From Sporolactobacillus laevolacticus DSM 442 (GTDB lineage Bacteria > Bacillota > Bacilli > Bacillales > Sporolactobacillaceae), in NCBI RefSeq assembly GCF_000497245.1, contig NZ_AWTC01000005.1, positions 63,588 to 127,587 on the forward strand: a stretch of 64,000 bases of DNA, written 5' to 3'. The notes beneath the pieces were generated by a model that had not been told where the DNA came from, did no database searches, and was given only the letters and a program-made list of their open reading frames with translations. Positions 35,523 through 45,407 of the stretch are shown here, in pieces (the first letter of the stretch is position 1; each line of letters opens with the position of its first letter). The position numbers and the translations under genes are program-made.

Positions 35523-36305
35523 TCATTTGTGAAGCATTCCATCTCCAGATGACACCGGAATGGCCGTGACATCAACACCATTTATCTTTAAGTGTGCTTC
35601 AATCGATTTTGTCATTTGTTTAAGCACGGCGATACGGGCGTACCACTTACTGTTTGCCGGAATAATATGCCAGCGTGCATTTGGTTTATCTGTTTTATCA
35701 AACATTTCTTCGGCTGCTGTCACATACTCTTCCCATTTTTGACGATTTCTCCAATCCTCATCCGTAATTTTCCATTTTTTTAATGGATCTCCTTCGCGTT
35801 TCTTAAATCGCTCATATTGCTCTTCTTTGCTGATATGCAGCCAAAATTTCTCAATAATATACCGGTCACTCGTGAGCAGCTTCTCAAAGTTATTAATTTC
35901 TTTATAAGCACGTTGCCACTCCTCAGTTTCGGCAAGCTTCTCAACGCGCTCTACAAGCACCCGGCCATACCACGAACGATCAAATATAGCGATCTGTCCA
36001 TATTGTGGGATTTTTCTCCAGAAACGCTGCATATAATTAAATCTTTTCTCATGAGGTGCCGGCGCGGCAATGGGCCAGACTCGTACGTTTCTTGGATCGA
36101 GGTTACCAACCGCACGCTTGATTGCCCCGCCCTTTCCTGCCGCATCCCATCCTTCAAAAACAAAAATGACCCCTAGTTTATTTTCCATAAGAAGATGCTG
36201 CATCCATAGTAATTTCAGTTGATACTTGACCAACTTCTTTTCATAAATCTCTTTTTGCTCAATCGCAACCTGTAAATCCTTCTTTGCTAAACGCCCTTTT
36301 TCCAT
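35523..36305 (-). CDS. ppk2: Polyphosphate kinase 2 family protein
   Basis: 260 residues. P-loop GWDAAGKGGAIKR, the lid motif FDRSWYGRVLVERVEKL, and KFWLHISKEEQYERFKKREGDP are the PPK2 hallmarks. Such enzymes transfer phosphate between polyphosphate and nucleotides; class I versus III (ADP or AMP use) cannot be decided by eye. AAGGAG precedes the ATG. The downstream ppx gene on the same strand degrades the polymer. Confidence 0.9.
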   Translation of the reverse strand: MEKGRLAKKDLQVAIEQKEIYEKKLVKYQLKLLWMQHLLMENKLGVIFVFEGWDAAGKGGAIKRAVGNLDPRNVRVWPIAAPAPHEKRFNYMQRFWRKIPQYGQIAIFDRSWYGRVLVERVEKLAETEEWQRAYKEINNFEKLLTSDRYIIEKFWLHISKEEQYERFKKREGDPLKKWKITDEDWRNRQKWEEYVTAAEEMFDKTDKPNARWHIIPANSKWYARIAVLKQMTKSIEAHLKINGVDVTAIPVSSGDGMLHK

Positions 36306-36525
36306 ATGTACTCACTCCTTTTGTCTCTTAGTGTAAATATAGCATATGGTGAATCATTCGCTTATATCCTCAGTCAGTTAAGTAGCCAAAAGCCGTACTC
36401 CAAAAGAATTTATCTGGGAACTACATGAGCAAAGTCTATGCAAAGTCATAAAAGAAAAAGCATAAATATATGAATTCCGCTCACACTATCACATGGCGAT
36501 AACGCCAAAATAAAAAAAGAAAGCT

Positions 36526-36723
36526 GTGAACATCTTGGCTCAAAAGAACGAAAAAAACCCAAAGCCGTCAAAACAATTCAATCAGGAGTTTGCGCAACCG
36601 CTTGATGAACATTCTGTTGAAGAAAGAGAACGTGCCCAAAGAACCGGAGACAACGCAGATTCCAGTAATAACAAAGACCACAAACAGGATAACGAACAAA
36701 ATCGCAATAATGACTGGAAATAA
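36526..36723 (+). CDS. Small hydrophilic protein of unknown function
   Basis: 65 residues from GTG, or 62 from a TTG at 36535 (MAQKNEKNPKPSKQFNQEF after initiation). It is rich in Asn, Gln, Glu, Asp, Lys and Arg, has no hydrophobic core and is probably disordered. Ribosome site is weak. The strong terminator 8 bp after the stop argues that the gene is real. It resembles in character, but is not identified with, small spore or stress proteins of Bacillales. Confidence 0.5.
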   Translation: MNILAQKNEKNPKPSKQFNQEFAQPLDEHSVEERERAQRTGDNADSSNNKDHKQDNEQNRNNDWK

Positions 36724-36730
36724 TTAAAAA

Positions 36731-36766
36731 GAACGGAAACCGCGAGAAACGGTTTCCGTTCTTTTT
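36731..36766 (+). terminator. Terminator after the small hydrophilic protein gene
   Basis: Stem GAACGGAAACCG / CGGTTTCCGTTC with a 7-nt loop, followed by TTTTT. Confidence 0.9.
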
Positions 36767-36842
36767 ATACAAATAAGAATGTATAAAATATAAAAGATTA
36801 GCGGTACCTGGTATAAGAAAAACTAAGGCTCAGCCGTTATTA

Positions 36843-36867
36843 GACTTGGCTTCGCCAAGTTTTTCTT
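36843..36867 (+). repeat. CTTGGC-nnn-GCCAAG hairpin element, copy 2
   Basis: CTTGGC-TTC-GCCAAG followed by TTTTTCTT on the plus strand, touching the stop of the UPF0210 gene. It is 24 of 25 identical to the reverse complement of the element at 43868-43892. Confidence 0.6.
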
Positions 36868-38222
36868 TAATTTTTAAAGGAGTGGATTGGTGCAGGAATT
36901 CTGCCGCCTCTAGCAATAAAATCCGCTGAAGAATGATGATTGACATCCATCACAGGAGCATAGCCGAGAAGACCGCCAAATTCAACTGTATCGCCAACAG
37001 ATTTTCCTAAAGCAGGAATGACCCGGACGGCGGTCGTCTTGTTGTTAATGACACCAATCGCCGCTTCATCAGCGATCATCGCGGAAATTGTTTCCGCAGG
37101 CGTATCGCCGGGAATTGCAATCATGTCCAAGCCCACGGAGCAAACCGCGGTCATTGCTTCCAGCTTCTCCAAGTTCAGAGCGCCTTTTTCGACCGCATGA
37201 ATCATGCCTGCATCTTCAGAAACGGGAATGAACGCACCGCTCAGACCGCCGACATGGCTGCATGCCATGACCCCGCCTTTCTTAACTGCATCATTCAACA
37301 ATGCCAGAGCAGCGGTCGTCCCATGCGTGCCCACGGATTCGAGTCCCATTTCTTCAAGAATATGTGCAACCGAATCACCGACAGCGGGTGTAGGCGCTAA
37401 AGACAAATCAACAATGCCGAACGGCACACCGAGACGCGTTGAGGCTTCGTGCCCAACGAGCTGGCCCATTCTTGTTATTTTAAATGCTATTTTTTTGATT
37501 GTTTCAGAAACAACGTCAAAAGGCTGCCCTTTGACTTTTTCAAGCGCTCTTTTAACCACACCCGGACCGCTTACGCCAACGTTAATCACACAATCCTCTT
37601 CGCCGACACCGTGAAAGGCGCCTGCCATGAATGGATTGTCTTCTACAGCATTAGCAAAAATCACTAATTTTGCACAGCCTAATCCTTGCTTATCGGCAGT
37701 CCGTTCAGCCGTCTTCTTAACAATGATCCCCATTTGCTTAACAGCATCCATATTAATGCCCGATCGCGTTGAACCGACATTTACAGATGAACAGACAAAG
37801 TCGGTCGTCGCCAATGCTTCCGGTATCGATTGGATTAGTCGCTTGTCTCCAATTGAGTACCCCTTCTGAACAAGAGCACTAAAGCCACCGATAAAATTGA
37901 CACCTGTTGTTTTTGCTGCCTTGTCCAAAGTGCGGGCAAAATCAGAATAGTCCTCGTCCTGCGAGGCACCAGCGACAAGCGCAATCGGTGTGACGGAAAT
38001 TCGTTTGTTAATGATCGGAATCCCGAACTCATTTTCAATCGCTTCTCCGGTCTTAACTAAGTTCTCGGCAAGGCGAGTGATTTTATCATAAATCCTGCCA
38101 CGGGCCTTTTCTCCATCGCTGTCAATACAATCCAGCAGAGAGATGCCCATCGTGATTGTACGAATGTCCAGTTTTTCTTCTTCGATCATCCGAATCGTTT
38201 CCAGTATTTGTGTTGTTTCCAT
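36867..38222 (-). CDS. UPF0210 (DUF711, PFL-fold) protein
   Basis: 451 residues of the UPF0210 family: [75 protein letters not shown] and [17 protein letters not shown]. Relatives have a pyruvate formate-lyase-like barrel but no biochemical function that I can name. It is 21 bp downstream of an ACT-domain gene; the two are linked in many Bacillota, suggesting the ACT protein regulates it. Confidence 0.88.
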   Translation of the reverse strand: METTQILETIRMIEEEKLDIRTITMGISLLDCIDSDGEKARGRIYDKITRLAENLVKTGEAIENEFGIPIINKRISVTPIALVAGASQDEDYSDFARTLDKAAKTTGVNFIGGFSALVQKGYSIGDKRLIQSIPEALATTDFVCSSVNVGSTRSGINMDAVKQMGIIVKKTAERTADKQGLGCAKLVIFANAVEDNPFMAGAFHGVGEEDCVINVGVSGPGVVKRALEKVKGQPFDVVSETIKKIAFKITRMGQLVGHEASTRLGVPFGIVDLSLAPTPAVGDSVAHILEEMGLESVGTHGTTAALALLNDAVKKGGVMACSHVGGLSGAFIPVSEDAGMIHAVEKGALNLEKLEAMTAVCSVGLDMIAIPGDTPAETISAMIADEAAIGVINNKTTAVRVIPALGKSVGDTVEFGGLLGYAPVMDVNHHSSADFIARGGRIPAPIHSFKN

Positions 38223-38243
38223 GATCTGCTGATTTCCTCCAAC

Positions 38244-38513
38244 TTATAGACTGTGCATGGATGTAAAGATTTCTTCACGCTGAATCTTAATCTGAACACC
38301 TAAATCCGTTCCTTTTTCAGTAAGGAACTTTTTGATGTCTCCGAAGCTGTCTGTAGCTGCTGATAAATCAAGAATCATCATCATCGTAAAATAGCCATTC
38401 ATGATCGTCTGTGAGACATCAAGAATATTCACATGAAGATCGGCAAGTTTACCGCTGACACCCGCAATAATTCCGACATTATCCTTGCCGATTACTGTTA
38501 AAATCGCCTTCAC
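38244..38513 (-). CDS. UPF0237 ACT-domain protein
   Basis: 89 residues, a single ACT domain (AILTVIGKDNVGIIAGVSGKL, VNILDVSQTIMNGYFTMMMILD). The family length is reached with the GTG start at 38511-38513, 9 nt after AAGGAG. ACT domains bind amino acids or other small ligands. It is the first gene of the pair with UPF0210. Confidence 0.88.
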   Translation of the reverse strand: MKAILTVIGKDNVGIIAGVSGKLADLHVNILDVSQTIMNGYFTMMMILDLSAATDSFGDIKKFLTEKGTDLGVQIKIQREEIFTSMHSL

Positions 38514-38702
38514 CGTCTGCCACTCCTTGTTGGTCAATTAGTTTTATACAAAAAAGGACAACTGATCTTCTTTTTTCGTGCTTTTCAAACATCGTTCTCT
38601 TTAGTTATTATCTCAGGAATATCACATGATGCAAGCTAATCACCGACATTGACAAAAAGAAGCCATTCTTATATGATAGGAAATGGTTTTTATATCCATT
38701 CT

Positions 38703-38773
38703 GCGGGTGTAGTTTAATGGTAAAATTAGAGCTTCCCAAGCTCTCGTCGTGGGTTCGATTCCCATCACCCGCT
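38703..38773 (+). tRNA. tRNA-Gly (anticodon CCC)
   Basis: A 71-nt cloverleaf: acceptor GCGGGTG/CACCCGC, D-arm with AGTTTAATGGTAAAA, anticodon stem AGAGC/GCTCT with loop TTCCCAA (anticodon CCC), and T-arm GTGGG-TTCGATT-CCCAC-type pairing. T73 is the discriminator and CCA is not encoded. It stands alone. Confidence 0.95.
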
Positions 38774-38791
38774 TAAATGAATCAATTTTTC

Positions 38792-38820
38792 GTGAGCGAC
38801 AGCCTATCGCTCACTTTTTT
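38792..38820 (+). terminator. Terminator after tRNA-Gly
   Basis: Stem GTGAGCGA / TCGCTCAC, 7-nt loop, TTTTTT. It may also serve the convergent phosphatase gene, which ends at 38826. Confidence 0.88.
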
Positions 38821-38825
38821 GTTGT

Positions 38826-39422
38826 TTAGATACTGGTTACTTTACCAAACGCGCTGAGATGATCAATACAATTGTAATCAATGATCTTCCACGAGTCGCC
38901 AGATGTTTCAATGTGGCTGATGCACGTATTGAAAAGTTTTGTCTTTCCTGTCCCAATCTCGCCGTTCGAGAAGACAGCCAGAATCACATTAATTAAGCCT
39001 CCATGAGCAACAAGCAATACCGGCTGATCAGGAAATTGATCTTTGACCGTTGAAAGTCCTCGAAGCACACGTTTCTTAATGAGATCAAAGGACTCCATTC
39101 CAGGAATTTTTCCATCTGGGAAATGGCTGTCTCGTTCCGGAACGGTCATTCCTGAAGCCTCGCCATAATCCTTTTCAATAAAATCACTGTTTTCAATGAA
39201 CGGCAGGCTGCCGACATAACGATTCACAATTTCAGCCGTTTGCTTTGCGCGCAGCAAAGGACTGGTGACAATGGCGGCAAACTCCGAATTCTTCAAAAAG
39301 GCCCCAACCATCTCTGCCTGTTTTCTACCGCGGTCATTAAGCGGTATATCTTCACGTCCTTGAAGCTTCCCTATCGCATTCCAATCTGTTTCTCCATGCC
39401 TGACCAGGCAAAGTGTTGTCAT
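38826..39422 (-). CDS. Histidine phosphatase (phosphoglycerate-mutase-like)
   Basis: 198 residues. The phosphohistidine motif LVRHGETDWN, SPLLRAKQTAEIV, the catalytic Glu in IEKDYGEASG and the second His in LLVAHGGLINV are all present. PhoE/CobC-like broad phosphatases share this layout; it is not the glycolytic mutase. GGAGG precedes the ATG. Confidence 0.88.
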   Translation of the reverse strand: MTTLCLVRHGETDWNAIGKLQGREDIPLNDRGRKQAEMVGAFLKNSEFAAIVTSPLLRAKQTAEIVNRYVGSLPFIENSDFIEKDYGEASGMTVPERDSHFPDGKIPGMESFDLIKKRVLRGLSTVKDQFPDQPVLLVAHGGLINVILAVFSNGEIGTGKTKLFNTCISHIETSGDSWKIIDYNCIDHLSAFGKVTSI

Positions 39423-39626
39423 GATCCATCCTCCAAATATTCTTGCTGTTTAAAGCTGCCCAATTATGGCCTATCTAAAGCAGACTCTAAATGATCTTAT
39501 CTCTTATTATAGCGAAAATTTATTTCCCATGTAGTGCCAAGTTATCTACTATACCTCCTCTCTATACGCGCATAGCAAATAGTTTGTTACTATAGAGACA
39601 GATGACCAGGAAAGAAGGATGATGAA

Positions 39627-40193
39627 ATGGCTAGACAAACGGAAAAAGAAAAAATGATAGCCGGAGAATTATATAACGCCGGCGATTCTGAATTAACAGC
39701 AGATCGAAAGCAAGCCCGCATTCTTGTCCGTTCCTACAACACGTCTTTAGAAACAGAGCGCGATCAGCGGACAGCACTTCTGAAACAGCTGTTTGGCTCC
39801 ACAGGCGATAAACTCTACATTGAACCAAATTTTCATTGCGATTATGGATACAACATTCATGTTGGAAATTATTTTTATGCCAACTTCGACTGCGTCATTT
39901 TAGATTGTGCGCCGGTCGTGATTGGAGATCATTGTCTGCTTGCACCCGGCGTACATATTTATACGGCCACTCATCCACTTGATCCGAAAAAAAGATTGGA
40001 TGGATGGGAATATGCAAAACCTGTACGAATCGGCAACAATGTTTGGATCGGCGGACGATCAATTATTAATCCCGGCGTAACCATAGGAAACCATGCCGTC
40101 ATTGGCTCAGGTTCGGTAGTAACTAAAGATGTTCCTGATTACGCTGTTGTGGCCGGCAATCCCGCAAAAATCATTAAGTGGATCAACCATTAA
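39627..40193 (+). CDS. maa: Maltose O-acetyltransferase
   Basis: 188 residues with an N-terminal Mac domain ([20 protein letters not shown]) and a left-handed beta helix of hexapeptide repeats ([22 protein letters not shown]). [25 protein letters not shown] and the catalytic His in YTATHPLDP are typical of Maa/LacA. It acetylates sugars with acetyl-CoA. AAGAAGG precedes the ATG. Confidence 0.92.
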   Translation: MARQTEKEKMIAGELYNAGDSELTADRKQARILVRSYNTSLETERDQRTALLKQLFGSTGDKLYIEPNFHCDYGYNIHVGNYFYANFDCVILDCAPVVIGDHCLLAPGVHIYTATHPLDPKKRLDGWEYAKPVRIGNNVWIGGRSIINPGVTIGNHAVIGSGSVVTKDVPDYAVVAGNPAKIIKWINH

Positions 40194-40227
40194 CCGTGCA
40201 TGTCCAGATATAAAAAAAGAATAGTTA

Positions 40228-40261
40228 AACCGCCGCCAGAGCTGGCGGCGGTTCATTTTTT
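40228..40261 (+). terminator. Terminator of maa
   Basis: Very strong stem AACCGCCGCCAG / CTGGCGGCGGTT followed by CATTTTTTT. Confidence 0.92.
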
Positions 40262-40289
40262 TGAAACGAATGCAAATGTTTTTCTGTTG

Positions 40290-41255
40290 TTATCTTTGCC
40301 CTTTAATATAAGGTACACCGTCTGCTTTAGGTGCTTCGGCACGACCGACAAATCCGGTGAGCACGATCAAGGTCAGCACATATGGTGCGGTGAGCATAAT
40401 TACCGAAGGCAGTCGATCCAGATATGGGATCTGCTGGCTCGTAATACTGAGCGCCTGTGCAAATCCAAAAAATAGAGATGCGCCCATGGCGCCGATTGGA
40501 TGCCATTTACCAAAAACAAGTGCGGCAAGTGCAAGGAAGCCCTGCCCAGCGATTGTCGACACGCTATAGTTCGATGTGATCGTCACCAAATAAACGGCAC
40601 CGCCGATCCCACCGAATACACCGCTGAGCGCTACACCAATATAGCGCATTCTGCTGACGTTAATCCCAAGTGTATCCGCTGCTGCCGGATGTTCACCAAC
40701 TGAACGAAGACGCAATCCGAACGGTGTTTTGAAAATAATGAACCATACAAGCACCGAGACAAGAATTGCCAGATATGACGTGTAGGTCACTTGTTGGAAA
40801 AAGATAGGTCCTATGAAAGGAATTTTACTTAAGCCTGGAATACTGATTTTATCAATATTATGCGTAATATACGGTGTCTGACCTTTTCCCTCATAGATCA
40901 TTTTTACAAGGAAGATGGTCAATCCTGCTGCAAGAAAGTTAAGCGCCACACCACTGACCGTCTGATCCGCTCGAAATGAAATGGAAACAACAGCGTGAAT
41001 GAGCGAAAACAGTCCACCGGCAATGGCGGCAATTAAAATGGCAATCCATGGAGAAGCATCGCCAAATCCCGAATGTTCCAAAGCTAAGGTTGAGATGGCT
41101 GCTGTAAATGCACCAACCGACATTAGCCCTTCCAATCCGATATTGACAACTCCTGAACGCTCAGAAAATACGCCGCCTAATGATGTAAAGATCAAAGGAG
41201 CCGCGGTAAGCAGTGTCGAAGGAATAATGATCGTTAAGACTTCAAAAATGCTCAT
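40290..41255 (-). CDS. nupQ: Nucleoside ABC transporter permease (NupQ/YufQ type)
   Basis: 321 residues, multiple membrane helices. The stretches TSLGGVFSERSGVVNIGLEGLM and FRADQTVSGVALNFLAAG are typical of the second permease of BmpA-type importers. It overlaps the preceding permease gene by 4 bp. The set matches the guanosine importer NupNOPQ of B. subtilis. Confidence 0.88.
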   Translation of the reverse strand: MSIFEVLTIIIPSTLLTAAPLIFTSLGGVFSERSGVVNIGLEGLMSVGAFTAAISTLALEHSGFGDASPWIAILIAAIAGGLFSLIHAVVSISFRADQTVSGVALNFLAAGLTIFLVKMIYEGKGQTPYITHNIDKISIPGLSKIPFIGPIFFQQVTYTSYLAILVSVLVWFIIFKTPFGLRLRSVGEHPAAADTLGINVSRMRYIGVALSGVFGGIGGAVYLVTITSNYSVSTIAGQGFLALAALVFGKWHPIGAMGASLFFGFAQALSITSQQIPYLDRLPSVIMLTAPYVLTLIVLTGFVGRAEAPKADGVPYIKGQR

Positions 41256-42319
41256 TTTTTATGCCCCTTTCTCGATAAGCGTTCAATCGCCCACTTAATG
41301 ACATAACTAGAGCCGACAAAGAAAATAATCAGAGCAATGATGATTTGAATCAGTTCAACCGGAACACCTGCAACCGACTGCATGGTCAGACCTCCGGTTT
41401 GTAAGCCGGCAAACAGCGCACCCGCAAACACAACGCCAATTGGTGAGTTCAATCCAAGAAGTGCCACCGCAATTCCATTAAAACCTATACCTGTAAAAGC
41501 TGAATTAATGGTCATGTATTGGTACGTACCAAGCCCTTCCATTGCGCCGCCCAACCCTGCAAAAATACCAGATATCGTCAGCGATAGGACAATGTTTCGG
41601 CTGACATTCATACCAGCATATTTGGATGCATCCGGACTGAAACCAACAGCACGCAGTTCATAGCCTTTTGTCGTTTTCCAAAGGATGTACCACATCGCTA
41701 TGACGGCAATAATTACTACAATAAATCCCCAATGAAGTCGTGATCCTTGGGTCAAATTTGCAAGGAAATTCGATGCTAGAGAAGCAGAAGCAGGAATTGT
41801 CGGTGTGCGCTCTCCTTCATGATATAAGAAGTTTTTAATGATGTAAGCTGTTGTATAAAGCGCAATGTAATTCATCATGATCGTCGAGATCACTTCATGA
41901 ACTTTAAACTTGGCTTTCAACAAACCCGGAATGTAGCCCCATAAAGCGCCAGCCGCCCCTCCGGCAATTATGGACATAGGAAGCAGAAGGACTCTTGGAA
42001 GATGTCCAAAAATAATGGCGCATGCCACCGAGGCAAGCCAACCAACCATCAGCTGACCTTCTACACCGATGTTAAACAAGCCGGTCCGAAAGGCGAAAGC
42101 AACTGCAAGTCCCGCAAGTACCAGAGGAATCATCGCGCGAATCGTTTCTCCGCCATAATAAGGTTGAAGGAAAATCGACTCTACAATGGATTGATAAGCA
42201 AGTAAGGGGTTATAACCGATAATCAGCATAATCACTGCTCCGCAAAGCAAGCCAAGGATTACTGAAACAATGGGAATCAACAGAGTCATCCAATTGATCT
42301 TTTTCAAAAATCCGATCAT
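41252..42319 (-). CDS. nupP: Nucleoside ABC transporter permease (NupP/YufP type)
   Basis: 355 residues. Signatures include AFRTGLFNIGVEGQLMVGWL, HEVISTIMMNYIALY and GFNGIAVALLGLNSPIGV. ATGA overlap with the ATPase gene upstream and 4-bp overlap with nupQ downstream show tight operon coupling. GGGGGG precedes the ATG. Confidence 0.88.
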   Translation of the reverse strand: MIGFLKKINWMTLLIPIVSVILGLLCGAVIMLIIGYNPLLAYQSIVESIFLQPYYGGETIRAMIPLVLAGLAVAFAFRTGLFNIGVEGQLMVGWLASVACAIIFGHLPRVLLLPMSIIAGGAAGALWGYIPGLLKAKFKVHEVISTIMMNYIALYTTAYIIKNFLYHEGERTPTIPASASLASNFLANLTQGSRLHWGFIVVIIAVIAMWYILWKTTKGYELRAVGFSPDASKYAGMNVSRNIVLSLTISGIFAGLGGAMEGLGTYQYMTINSAFTGIGFNGIAVALLGLNSPIGVVFAGALFAGLQTGGLTMQSVAGVPVELIQIIIALIIFFVGSSYVIKWAIERLSRKGHKK

Positions 42320-43839
42320 GCCTGATTCCCCCCTTTCTTACGTCCAGCCATCAACAGGCCGAGTTCATTTTCATCCGTTTCCTTCGGATTAACAATATCA
42401 ATGATGTTCCCCTCATAAATCACGGCGATTCGGTCACTCAAACGCAAAATTTCGTCTAATTCAAAAGAGACAAGCAAGACTGCCTTCCCTTTTTTCTTCT
42501 CATCAATCAGTTTGCCATGAATAAATTCAATGGCACCGATGTCCAGACCGCGCGTTGGCTGGGCGGCGATCAGCAATTCGGGGCTGCGATCGACTTCGCG
42601 TGCCACAATAACCTTCTGCTGATTTCCTCCGGAAAGTGACCGAGCAAGTGTCTTTTCACTTGGCGTACGGACGTCAAATTCTTGAATCAGCTGCTTTGCT
42701 TTTTTAGTAATCACTTTATTTTGTAGGATACCTAATTGAGCATATGGTTTTTTATAATACGTCTGAAGTACCATATTTTCACCGATTGAAAAATCCAAAA
42801 CAAGTCCATGTTTCTGTCGATCTTCAGGAATATAGCCTAATCCAGCTTCAATGATTTTTCGTGTTTTTTGATTCGTCACATCTTGTCCGTTAATCTTGAT
42901 CCTACCGTTTTTCACTTTTCTAAGTCCGGCAATGGCTTCGATCAATTCGGTCTGCCCGTTACCGTCCACTCCGGCAATACCGAGAATTTCTCCCCCATGA
43001 ACAGTCAGATTGAGCTCCTTGATGACATTCACTTTTCTAGAATCAAGCACCGTCAGATGATCAACTTCCAAAACTTTTTCCTTTGGTTCATATGGTGCAT
43101 CATTTACCTGGACGTTAACTTTTCGGCCAACCATCATACTCGCCAGTTCACTTGGATTCGTATCGGAAATGGCTACCGAATCAATGTTTTTTCCTCGTCG
43201 AATCACGGTACAGCGGTCACAGGCTTCAAAAATTTCTTTAAGTTTATGTGTGATCAAGATGATCGATTTGCCTTCTTTAACGAGGCGTTTCATGATTACA
43301 ATCAGTTCTTGGATTTCAAGTGGTGTAAGCACAGCCGTTGGTTCATCAAAAATCAAAATATCAGAGCCTCTGTAGAGGGTCTTTAAAATTTCTACCCGCT
43401 GCTGCATACCGACCGTAATATCTTCCACTTTTTGATTCGGATCAACATCCAGTCCGTACTTCTCAGAAAGCTCTTTTACGATTTTGACCGCCTTCGCCAT
43501 ATCCAGTAAGCCATGCTTTTTCGGTTCTTTTCCAAGAACAATGTTTTCAGCAACAGTAAACTTGTCGATCAGCATAAAGTGCTGATGAACCATGCCTATG
43601 CCGAGCCGAGTCGCATCATTGGGGTCATGAATTACCGCCTTTTTACCATGGACATAAATTTCTCCCTGATCAGGCTGATAAAGTCCGAATAGAACATTCA
43701 TCAGAGTCGATTTTCCAGCTCCATTTTCACCGAAGAGTGCATGGATCTCCCCTTCTTCAACCTGAAGGGTGATATCGTCATTGGCTACAATGCCGGGAAA
43801 TTCCTTCCTGATATGTCTCATTTCAATTGCATAGGACAT
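42316..43839 (-). CDS. nupO: Nucleoside ABC transporter ATPase, double domain (NupO/YufO type)
   Basis: 507 residues with two ATPase halves: Walker A FGENGAGKST with the DITVGMQQRVEILKTL signature and IFDEPTAVLTP Walker B in the first; the second has the degenerate GVDGNGQTE P-loop and LSGGNQQKVIVAREV. This fused arrangement is characteristic of ribose- and BmpA-type importers. Confidence 0.9.
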   Translation of the reverse strand: MSYAIEMRHIRKEFPGIVANDDITLQVEEGEIHALFGENGAGKSTLMNVLFGLYQPDQGEIYVHGKKAVIHDPNDATRLGIGMVHQHFMLIDKFTVAENIVLGKEPKKHGLLDMAKAVKIVKELSEKYGLDVDPNQKVEDITVGMQQRVEILKTLYRGSDILIFDEPTAVLTPLEIQELIVIMKRLVKEGKSIILITHKLKEIFEACDRCTVIRRGKNIDSVAISDTNPSELASMMVGRKVNVQVNDAPYEPKEKVLEVDHLTVLDSRKVNVIKELNLTVHGGEILGIAGVDGNGQTELIEAIAGLRKVKNGRIKINGQDVTNQKTRKIIEAGLGYIPEDRQKHGLVLDFSIGENMVLQTYYKKPYAQLGILQNKVITKKAKQLIQEFDVRTPSEKTLARSLSGGNQQKVIVAREVDRSPELLIAAQPTRGLDIGAIEFIHGKLIDEKKKGKAVLLVSFELDEILRLSDRIAVIYEGNIIDIVNPKETDENELGLLMAGRKKGGNQA

Positions 43840-43867
43840 GCCCTCAGTCTCCCATCTCTGAATATGT

Positions 43868-43892
43868 AAGAAAAACTTGGCAAAGCCAAGTC
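43868..43892 (-). terminator. Hairpin after the BmpA-like gene; CTTGGC repeat copy 3
   Basis: On the minus strand GACTTGGC-TTT-GCCAAG is followed by TTTTTCTT. It lies between the binding lipoprotein gene and the ATPase gene, where a partial terminator would give excess binding protein. It belongs to the same hairpin family as 36843-36867. Confidence 0.65.
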
Positions 43893-43975
43893 TTTTGTGC
43901 GCAAGTCACATTTTATCATAATTATAAGTGATGGATGAGGCAGAATAATGCCTCATCCATCAGCAAAACAATTTA

Positions 43976-45061
43976 TTACTTCAAATTAGCAAGATATTCT
44001 TTGTACTCTTTATCAGTTGTCGGTACAGTAATGGAACCGTCAATGATTTTCTTTTTGTATCCACTTACAGCGTCAAGTGCTTTTTTCGATACATTTTCTG
44101 TCGTTGGTGCAATACCCACGCCATTTTGTTCAAGTCCGTATTCAAGCACTTTGCCGCCAGGGAATTTTCCTGCTTTTGCTTGCTTTGTTACATCGTAGAT
44201 GGCTTTATCCACACGTTTTACCATAGAGGTAAGCGTTACGTTTTCTGGAAGACCTTGATCATGTTGGTCTTTGTCTACGCCAATGACCCAAACCTTTTTA
44301 CCGCTCTTGGTACGGTTCTTCGCTTCAGTGAATACACCGTTACCTGTAGCGCCTGCTGCCGAATAGATGATATCTGCACCTTTAGTGTAGAATGTCTGAG
44401 CAATTGCAGCACCTTTATCAGGAGCGTCAAACGCACCAGCATATTGTACATAAATGTCAGCTTTTGGATTAACTGCTTTAACACCAGCTTTGAAACCATT
44501 TTCAAACTTCTTAATCAAAGCACCGTTAATTCCGCCGACAAAGCCTACTTTATTAGTTTTTGTAGTAAGTCCGGCAACAACACCAACGAGGAACGAGCCT
44601 TGTTGTTCTTTGAATGTGATGCTCGCAACGTTTTTCAGAGGTTTGTTGTTCTTGTCAACTGCAACAGCATCAATAATTCCCAGGTGAGCTTTCGGATTTT
44701 GTTCAGCGATCTTCTGAACATCACTTTGCATCAGGAACCCGATACCATAGACTACATTGAAATTCTGGTGAACCATTGTGTTCAGGTTCGGTGAATAATC
44801 AGAAGCTTGAGTGGATTGCAGATATTTAACACCTGTACCTACTTTAAGGTTGTTATCCTTTGCAAAACTCTTCAAACCTTCCCAAGCGGACTGGTTAAAG
44901 GATTTGTCATCAACGCCACCTACGTCCGTTACTTCTCCTGCTTTGAACGCGGTTTGTTTCGTCGCGCTGCTACCGCTAGTTTTGCCGTTACCGCATCCTG
45001 CAAGAACTGATGCGAGAACAACAACAAAGGCTACGAGCACTGCTATTCTCTTTTTAAACAC
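43976..45061 (-). CDS. nupN: BmpA-family nucleoside-binding lipoprotein (NupN/YufN type)
   Basis: 361 residues. The signal ends in the lipobox VLAGC; then GEVTDVGGVDDKSFNQSAWEG, VYGIGFLMQSDVQKIAEQNP, VGFVGGINGALIKKFENGF and YSAAGATGNGVFTEAK are all BmpA/PnrA features. It delivers purine nucleosides to the NupOPQ complex. The start is GTG at 45059-45061, 7 nt after GGGGGG; the longer frame has no ribosome site. Confidence 0.9.
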   Translation of the reverse strand: MFKKRIAVLVAFVVVLASVLAGCGNGKTSGSSATKQTAFKAGEVTDVGGVDDKSFNQSAWEGLKSFAKDNNLKVGTGVKYLQSTQASDYSPNLNTMVHQNFNVVYGIGFLMQSDVQKIAEQNPKAHLGIIDAVAVDKNNKPLKNVASITFKEQQGSFLVGVVAGLTTKTNKVGFVGGINGALIKKFENGFKAGVKAVNPKADIYVQYAGAFDAPDKGAAIAQTFYTKGADIIYSAAGATGNGVFTEAKNRTKSGKKVWVIGVDKDQHDQGLPENVTLTSMVKRVDKAIYDVTKQAKAGKFPGGKVLEYGLEQNGVGIAPTTENVSKKALDAVSGYKKKIIDGSITVPTTDKEYKEYLANLK

Positions 45062-45407
45062 TGAAAAACCCCCCGTTAAATCTTTTGAATTTAAACTCAC
45101 AGACATTACTATAGCTTATCTGAGTCCAAAAGGGAACAGAAAAATGTTGAAAAAGCGAAAATTCAGCAGAACTTTGAACAAATTGTTCGCCTTTACTTGA
45201 TTTCCCTGCAGACACCTCATCGTTGTAGCTCTGCTTTTTATGTTCTCCTCAAACATTATTCCATATTAATTTTAGTTCTTATGCGAGAAACATGGCCGTT
45301 CTTGTCGGTTTTTCTTACAAAGATTTTTTATTGCGTAGTTCATATCACTACGGTGATTGTCCTCACTTTGCTATAATGAAGCTAAAAAATGTTGAGGAGG
45401 GCTAGAT
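45062..45407. other. Divergent intergenic region, 346 bp
   Basis: It contains the promoters for the nucleoside transporter operon (leftward) and the Lin0512 gene (rightward; TATAAT at 45372-45377 without a good -35). No riboswitch fold or gene was recognised. Confidence 0.4.
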
